NCBI GenBank assembly: GCA_910579075.1
Contig: CAJTSV010000080.1
Span: 1-18,081 of the forward strand
DNA from: an uncultured Eubacterium sp.
Lineage (GTDB): Bacteria; Bacillota; Clostridia; Lachnospirales; Lachnospiraceae
Length of the DNA: 18,081 bases
Reading direction: 5' to 3'
Both the position numbers and the translations under genes were made by a program. Numbering within the stretch: position 1 is the stretch's first letter; each line of letters opens with the position of its first letter. The notes beneath the pieces are model-generated. The model was not told the DNA's origin. It searched no databases and saw only the letters and a program-made list of their open reading frames with translations. Of the stretch, positions 14,513 through 18,081 are shown one piece after another.

Positions 14513-16180
14513 TCAGGAGTCTGCCAGAATTACTGCCTGATATCCCTGCAGGATAAGCTGGTCATTGTTTCTGTCGTATCTGGAATCGTTATTTAAAAGC
14601 AGCCTGTGAAAGCCTTCCGGAAGGGTGACAGACTGGGCATCTTTCTGGTAATTGCCGATGACGAGCAGTGTTTTTGTGCCTTTCCGGTAATAGGCCATCA
14701 GGTTGTGCCGTTCTTCCCAGAGTGGTTCGAGCGTGCCGTATACGATGGTATCTTTGTATTCCGGGTTTTTGCGCAGTGCAATCAGCTGTTTATAAAAGCG
14801 GAACACGGAATCCGGGCTGTTTTGCTGGGCGGCTGCGTTAATCTCTGTATAATTCGGGTTCAGCTTCAGCCATGGGGTGCCGGTGGTAAATCCGGCGTTT
14901 GGTTTATCCGACCACTGCATCGGTGTCCTTGCGTTGTCGCGGCTGAACCGGGAAACGGCCTGAAGCGCTTCTTCCGGGGAAAGTCCGGCATTTAAGGCAG
15001 TCTGGTATTCGTTCAGCGTTGAGATATCATCGATTTCATCAATGGAAGAAAACGGCGCATTTTCCATGCCAAGCTCCTGTCCCTGGTAGATAAACGGAAT
15101 GCCGCGCAGCATAAAATACAGGGCAGCCAGCATTTTTTTGCTTTGCGGGCAGCAGTCGTTTTTTGGAATATAGCGGCTGGCTCCGCGCGGTTCGTCGTGG
15201 TTTTCGATGATATTGGACAAAAATCCGATGCCGGCAGCCTTCGCCTGTGATGCAAAGCAGCATTTTTTATAATCATCCGGCGTAATCGGTGCTGCGTCAT
15301 GCCAGCCGTTTTCGCTGCTGCCAAATACTGCTGCATTGAAATCAAACATGCTGGAAAAATAGCCGTCTTCTCCGATAAAATCACGGATTTCTTCCGGTTT
15401 TTCGTCGAATACTTCTCCTACGGTAAAGGAATCGTATTTGCGGAAGGTACGGTCACGCATTTCCTTTAAGAATATTCCGATTCCTTCTGCTTCCCTGAGC
15501 ATGGTGCCAATGCTGCACAGTCCGTCTTCGCGGTCTGGCTCATAGCTGCGCAGGGGCAGCGCTTTTTTGATGTTGATAATTGCGTCAATGCGGAAGCCGC
15601 CCAATCCCTTTTCCAGCCACCAGCAGATGTTTTTGTATACTTCTTCGCGCAGCTGTGGATTTTCCCAGTTTAAGTCCGGCTGTTTTTTGTGAAACACATG
15701 CAGGTACTGCCTGTCTGTGCCCGGAAGGTCTTCCCATACCGGGCCGCCGAAGTAAGAACGCCAGTTTGCAGGCGGCTCTTTGTCGGATTTTTTGCGCAGG
15801 TAAAAGTACCTGCCGTATGTACCGTCCGGGTCTTCACAGGCTTTGCGGAACCATTCGTGTTCATCGGAGCAGTGGTTGACGACCAGGTCCATCAGGATGT
15901 AAATGTTTCTTTTTCTGGCTTCGGCGATTAACTGTTCCATGTCTTCCATTGTGCCAAAGCGCGGGTCGATATTATAATAATCCGATATATCATAGCCTTC
16001 GTCGGCAAGCGGTGAGGAATAGCATGGAGACAGCCAGAGCATGTCGACACCTAAATCCTGCAGGTAGTCCAGCCTGCTGATAATGCCGGGAATGTCCCCG
16101 ATGCCGTCACCATTGGAATCAGCAAAGCTTTTTGGATAAATCTGGTATACAACCTTGTCATGCCACCATTTTTTTGTCAT
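14513..16180 (-). CDS. GH13 alpha-glucosidase, second paralogue
   Basis: A 555-residue GH13 enzyme with the same architecture as the next gene: YQIYPKSF, calcium loop DSNGDGIGD, DLVVNH, QPDLNW, GFRID with nucleophile Asp199, TVGE with acid/base Glu256, and ENHDEPR with Asp329. It has Ala200 after the nucleophile where the neighbour has Val, and an insertion-like stretch after it (KKALPLRSYEPDREDGL), so its linkage preference probably differs; alpha-1,4 or mixed specificity is possible. I place the start at ATG 16180 because GGAGG lies seven bases upstream; the GTG two codons earlier would be too close to it. It is the first of the enzyme genes after the AraC regulator, 99 bases from it, with its own promoter. 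Confidence 0.92.
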   Translation of the reverse strand: MTKKWWHDKVVYQIYPKSFADSNGDGIGDIPGIISRLDYLQDLGVDMLWLSPCYSSPLADEGYDISDYYNIDPRFGTMEDMEQLIAEARKRNIYILMDLVVNHCSDEHEWFRKACEDPDGTYGRYFYLRKKSDKEPPANWRSYFGGPVWEDLPGTDRQYLHVFHKKQPDLNWENPQLREEVYKNICWWLEKGLGGFRIDAIINIKKALPLRSYEPDREDGLCSIGTMLREAEGIGIFLKEMRDRTFRKYDSFTVGEVFDEKPEEIRDFIGEDGYFSSMFDFNAAVFGSSENGWHDAAPITPDDYKKCCFASQAKAAGIGFLSNIIENHDEPRGASRYIPKNDCCPQSKKMLAALYFMLRGIPFIYQGQELGMENAPFSSIDEIDDISTLNEYQTALNAGLSPEEALQAVSRFSRDNARTPMQWSDKPNAGFTTGTPWLKLNPNYTEINAAAQQNSPDSVFRFYKQLIALRKNPEYKDTIVYGTLEPLWEERHNLMAYYRKGTKTLLVIGNYQKDAQSVTLPEGFHRLLLNNDSRYDRNNDQLILQGYQAVILADS

Positions 16181-16226
16181 AATCACGCCTCCATAAAGTA
16201 TTTTTATGCCGTTCTTTGTTTTCTAC

Positions 16227-16255
16227 ATTATAATAGCATTTTTTGGATATGTCTT
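16227..16255 (-). promoter_or_regulatory. Sigma-A promoter of the alpha-glucosidase genes
   Basis: On the minus strand TATAAT (16227-16232) is preceded at 17 bases by AAGACA (16250-16255). The -10 box is a perfect match and the -35 matches in four of six. It lies about 45 bases before the start of the first alpha-glucosidase gene, suggesting separate transcription from the regulator. Confidence 0.6.
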
Positions 16256-16279
16256 GCATTTATCTGATAAAAAAATACG

Positions 16280-17203
16280 TTATTCTGACTTTTTATATTT
16301 CAGCGGCGTGGTACCGGTGTATTTGCGGAATTGTCTGAGAAAATTTCCCAGGTTGTTAAACCCGCAGTCCATGCAGATTTCCATCACAGAAAGGTCTGTT
16401 TCTTTCAGCAGCTGCATGGACTGGCGGATGCGGTATTCGTTGATATATGCCATCGGGGAGCGGCCAATGGCTTTTTTGAAAAAACGGCTGAAATACTGCT
16501 CGTTCAGGTTTAAAAGGGATGCCAGGTCGCGGACATATATTTTTTCCCTATAGTTTTCCCGGATGTAGGTAATGGCGGTTTTAATTTCTTCTACCCGCTT
16601 GTTATCATTTTTTTCGGACGGAATCAGCAGGCGGTGTGCAGATAACAGTGCAAGGATGCGCAGCAGGGAAGATTTGACGGACAGCTGCATGGCTGGAATG
16701 CCAGCATCCTGCTGTGCGGACAGCTGCATGGCCGGAATGTCAGCATCCTGCTGTGCGGACAGCTGCATCATGTCCAGAAAGGACTGGCGCACCTGAAAAA
16801 ATGCGGGATGCTCCGGCGTCAGGCAGCGCGGAAAGCGTATTTTGCCGCTGCACAGCGGATGAATCAGCTGCGTCTGGGCGGTGTCATAGGAATAAAAGCT
16901 TAACATCTGCGGGGAAAATACAATGGCTGCTTCTGCGGGACTGCCGCTTTTTTCTGTCAGGATGCTGTGCAGCTCTCCCGGATTGATAAAATACAGGCAT
17001 TCCGAACGGATGCAGAATGGCTCCATGTTGATTTCCAGGCGGAAATCCCCGCCGGAAAAACAGATGATTTCAATTTCGTCATGCCAGTGGTGTTTGACAA
17101 GCATTCCTTTTGCGGAAGGAACGGTTTTATATGCAGCAAATGGAAATGATTTGGTGCCATGGGAACGGTTTTCTTTTAAAGTGGATAACTGTGGTTCGTT
17201 CAT
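16280..17203 (-). CDS. AraC-family transcriptional regulator
   Basis: A 307-residue regulator. Start at ATG 17203 is chosen because AAGGAG lies 8 bases upstream; the frame is open farther up but that part looks non-coding. Residues about 20-130 form a cupin sensor domain (VKHHWHDEIEIICFSGGDF, then YFINPGELHSI). The last 100 residues are the double helix-turn-helix: KTAITYIRENYREKIYVRDL, ASLLNLNEQYFSRFFKKAIG, SPMAYINEYRIRQSMQLL, then SVMEICMDCGFNNLGNFLRQF. Sensor cupins of this type usually bind a small sugar. The linker holds a 13-residue tandem repeat. Position next to two alpha-glucosidase genes suggests it controls them in response to an oligosaccharide. It is divergent from spmA across a 179-bp gap. 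Confidence 0.9.
   Translation of the reverse strand: MNEPQLSTLKENRSHGTKSFPFAAYKTVPSAKGMLVKHHWHDEIEIICFSGGDFRLEINMEPFCIRSECLYFINPGELHSILTEKSGSPAEAAIVFSPQMLSFYSYDTAQTQLIHPLCSGKIRFPRCLTPEHPAFFQVRQSFLDMMQLSAQQDADIPAMQLSAQQDAGIPAMQLSVKSSLLRILALLSAHRLLIPSEKNDNKRVEEIKTAITYIRENYREKIYVRDLASLLNLNEQYFSRFFKKAIGRSPMAYINEYRIRQSMQLLKETDLSVMEICMDCGFNNLGNFLRQFRKYTGTTPLKYKKSE
16681..16768 (-). repeat. 39-bp tandem repeat within the AraC regulator
   Basis: Units at 16681-16719 and 16720-16758 differ at two positions, with a partial third unit after them. They encode MQLSAQQDADIPA and MQLSAQQDAGIPA in the linker between the sensor and the DNA-binding domain, so the length can change by 13 residues without a frameshift. 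Confidence 0.85.
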
Positions 17204-17247
17204 GTGGAAATCTCCTTTTGGAAAGCCCGGGTATGTGGATATTGATG

Positions 17248-17294
17248 TAAAAAATGTATCATTGACAGACGGAACCGTCAATAGGAAGGATGTG
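17248..17294 (-). promoter_or_regulatory. Promoter and overlapping inverted repeat of the AraC regulator
   Basis: On the minus strand TTGACG is followed after 17 bases by TACATT, upstream of the regulator start. The -35 region lies in an inverted repeat, ATTGAC-10 bases-GTCAAT, with a nested GACGG-TT-CCGTC. This is a good candidate operator, perhaps for autoregulation. It also lies upstream of spmA on the other strand. Confidence 0.45.
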
Positions 17295-17347
17295 CGATTC
17301 GTGGCGCGCTTTTTTGAAAAATCGCTGTCTTTGCGGGCAGGTTTCTG

Positions 17348-17355
17348 CATATATT
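17348..17355 (+). promoter_or_regulatory. Possible sigma-E -10 element before spmA
   Basis: CATATATT, 27 bases before the spmA start codon, resembles the CATACAHT -10 box of the sporulation sigma factor E, which drives spmA in Bacillus. The matching -35 is weak (GTCTTTGC, 13 bases upstream), so this is tentative. Confidence 0.25.
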
Positions 17356-17382
17356 GTAAAAATAAAAAATCAGGTGACAGTT

Positions 17383-18081
17383 ATGAATTATCTGTGGGGA
17401 TTTATGATTACCGCTGGAATTGTGTATGCGGCATTCAATGGGACGCTGCCGGAAGTGACGCAGGCAGCAGTGGATTCTTCGAAAGAGGCTGTGACCCTGT
17501 GCGTGACTATGACAGGCGTCATGTCGCTCTGGGTCGGGCTGATGCGGATTGCGGAAAAGGCCGGGATTATTCAGGGGGCCGTGCGGGGGCTCAAGCCGTT
17601 TCTGCGGTTTTTATTTCCAGATATTCCGAAGGGGCATGCTGCAAACCAGTATATTGCGGAGAATTTTATTGCAAATGTGTTCGGGCTCGGGTGGGCAGCT
17701 ACGCCGGCAGGGCTTAAGGCGATGGAAGAGCTGGCGAAGCTGGAGGAAGAGAGAGGGGCGCCGGGGTATACGCAGGCGGACGGGATTGTTACACACGGCG
17801 GTGCGGAAACGATAGGTGGGCATGGCAGGGGAAGTCTGACGGACGGTTCTGGGGCTGTGGGCGGTAGAAAGGAAAAACGGGAGCGCATCGCCAGCAATGA
17901 GATGTGTACATTCTTGATACTGAATATTTCTTCGTTGCAGTTAATACCCGTAAATATGATTGCTTATAGGAGTCAGTACGGAAGTGTGAATCCAGCGGGG
18001 ATCATTGCGCCGGCGATTGTGGCGACATTTGTGAGTACGTTGACGGCGGTGGTGTATTGTAAGGTGAAGGATAGAAAGCGG
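17383..18081 (+). CDS. spmA: Spore maturation protein A (partial, runs off the window)
   Basis: An open frame from ATG 17383 to the window edge, 233 codons with no stop. AGGTGA lies five bases before the start. The protein is hydrophobic with membrane segments at about 3-20, 38-55, 93-112, 175-195 and 205-225. It matches SpmA: YAAFNGTLPEV, KEAVTLCVTM, SLWVGLMRIAEKAGI, LFPDIPKGH, NFIANVFGLGWAATPAGLKA, NEMCTFLILNISSLQLIPV and AIVATFVSTL. In Bacillus SpmA and SpmB are needed for core dehydration of the spore. Residues about 121-168 form a Gly-rich hydrophilic insertion that makes the protein about 40 residues longer than the Bacillus one. spmB is expected next, beyond the edge. This gene marks the organism as a likely spore former. 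Confidence 0.93.
   Translation, partial: MNYLWGFMITAGIVYAAFNGTLPEVTQAAVDSSKEAVTLCVTMTGVMSLWVGLMRIAEKAGIIQGAVRGLKPFLRFLFPDIPKGHAANQYIAENFIANVFGLGWAATPAGLKAMEELAKLEEERGAPGYTQADGIVTHGGAETIGGHGRGSLTDGSGAVGGRKEKRERIASNEMCTFLILNISSLQLIPVNMIAYRSQYGSVNPAGIIAPAIVATFVSTLTAVVYCKVKDRKR

Noticed and set aside
16923..17717. Plus-strand open frame of 264 codons across the regulator and spmA starts
   Set aside because: It overlaps two confidently identified genes in other frames, and its translation has no domain-like features.

Overview
The window looks like chromosomal DNA of a spore-forming, gut-type Firmicute, most likely a Lachnospiraceae (Clostridia) member. The evidence is a Bacillus/Clostridium-type yaaR-holB-ricT-trmN6-rsmI operon, a spore maturation gene (spmA), two GH13 subfamily 31-type alpha-glucosidases with an AraC regulator, AbiEi/AbiEii-like genes, strong AGGAG ribosome binding sites and moderate GC. 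This assignment rests on gene content only.

Left part (1-4161). A minus-strand gene (263-841) encodes what looks like a very divergent ArgR-type regulator. It is followed by a large imperfect palindrome (1003-1249). A consensus sigma-A promoter (1486-1515) then faces about 800 bp of decayed 42-bp tandem repeats (1636-2440). The last seven units are in frame with an AbiEi-type antitoxin gene (core 2568-3155). An AbiEii-like gene (3277-4161) follows; its nucleotidyltransferase motifs are degenerate, so it may be a pseudo-toxin.

Centre (4174-9916). This is a plus-strand housekeeping run: a PLP-dependent Orn/Lys/Arg decarboxylase-family protein, YaaR, HolB (clamp-loader delta prime), RicT, TrmN6-like methyltransferase and RsmI. 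Spacing is tight and ricT/trmN6 overlap. The AbiE pair sits directly upstream; only 12 bases separate its last gene from the decarboxylase.

9917-10795. A second, complete copy of the palindrome (9927-10158) and a third, half copy in opposite orientation (10651-10781) flank a small AT-rich orphan gene (10196-10621). The arrangement resembles a composite mobile cassette placed between rsmI and the next gene. The three palindromes share a skeleton and short conserved blocks but differ along the outer stems, and both complete copies keep their pairing. That points to an element conserved for its fold.

Right part (10796-18081). On the minus strand, reading leftwards, are an AraC-family regulator, two alpha-glucosidase-type GH13 enzymes and a membrane-anchored DUF885-type metallopeptidase: a sugar-use cluster with its probable regulator. 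Divergent from the regulator is spmA, which runs off the right edge.
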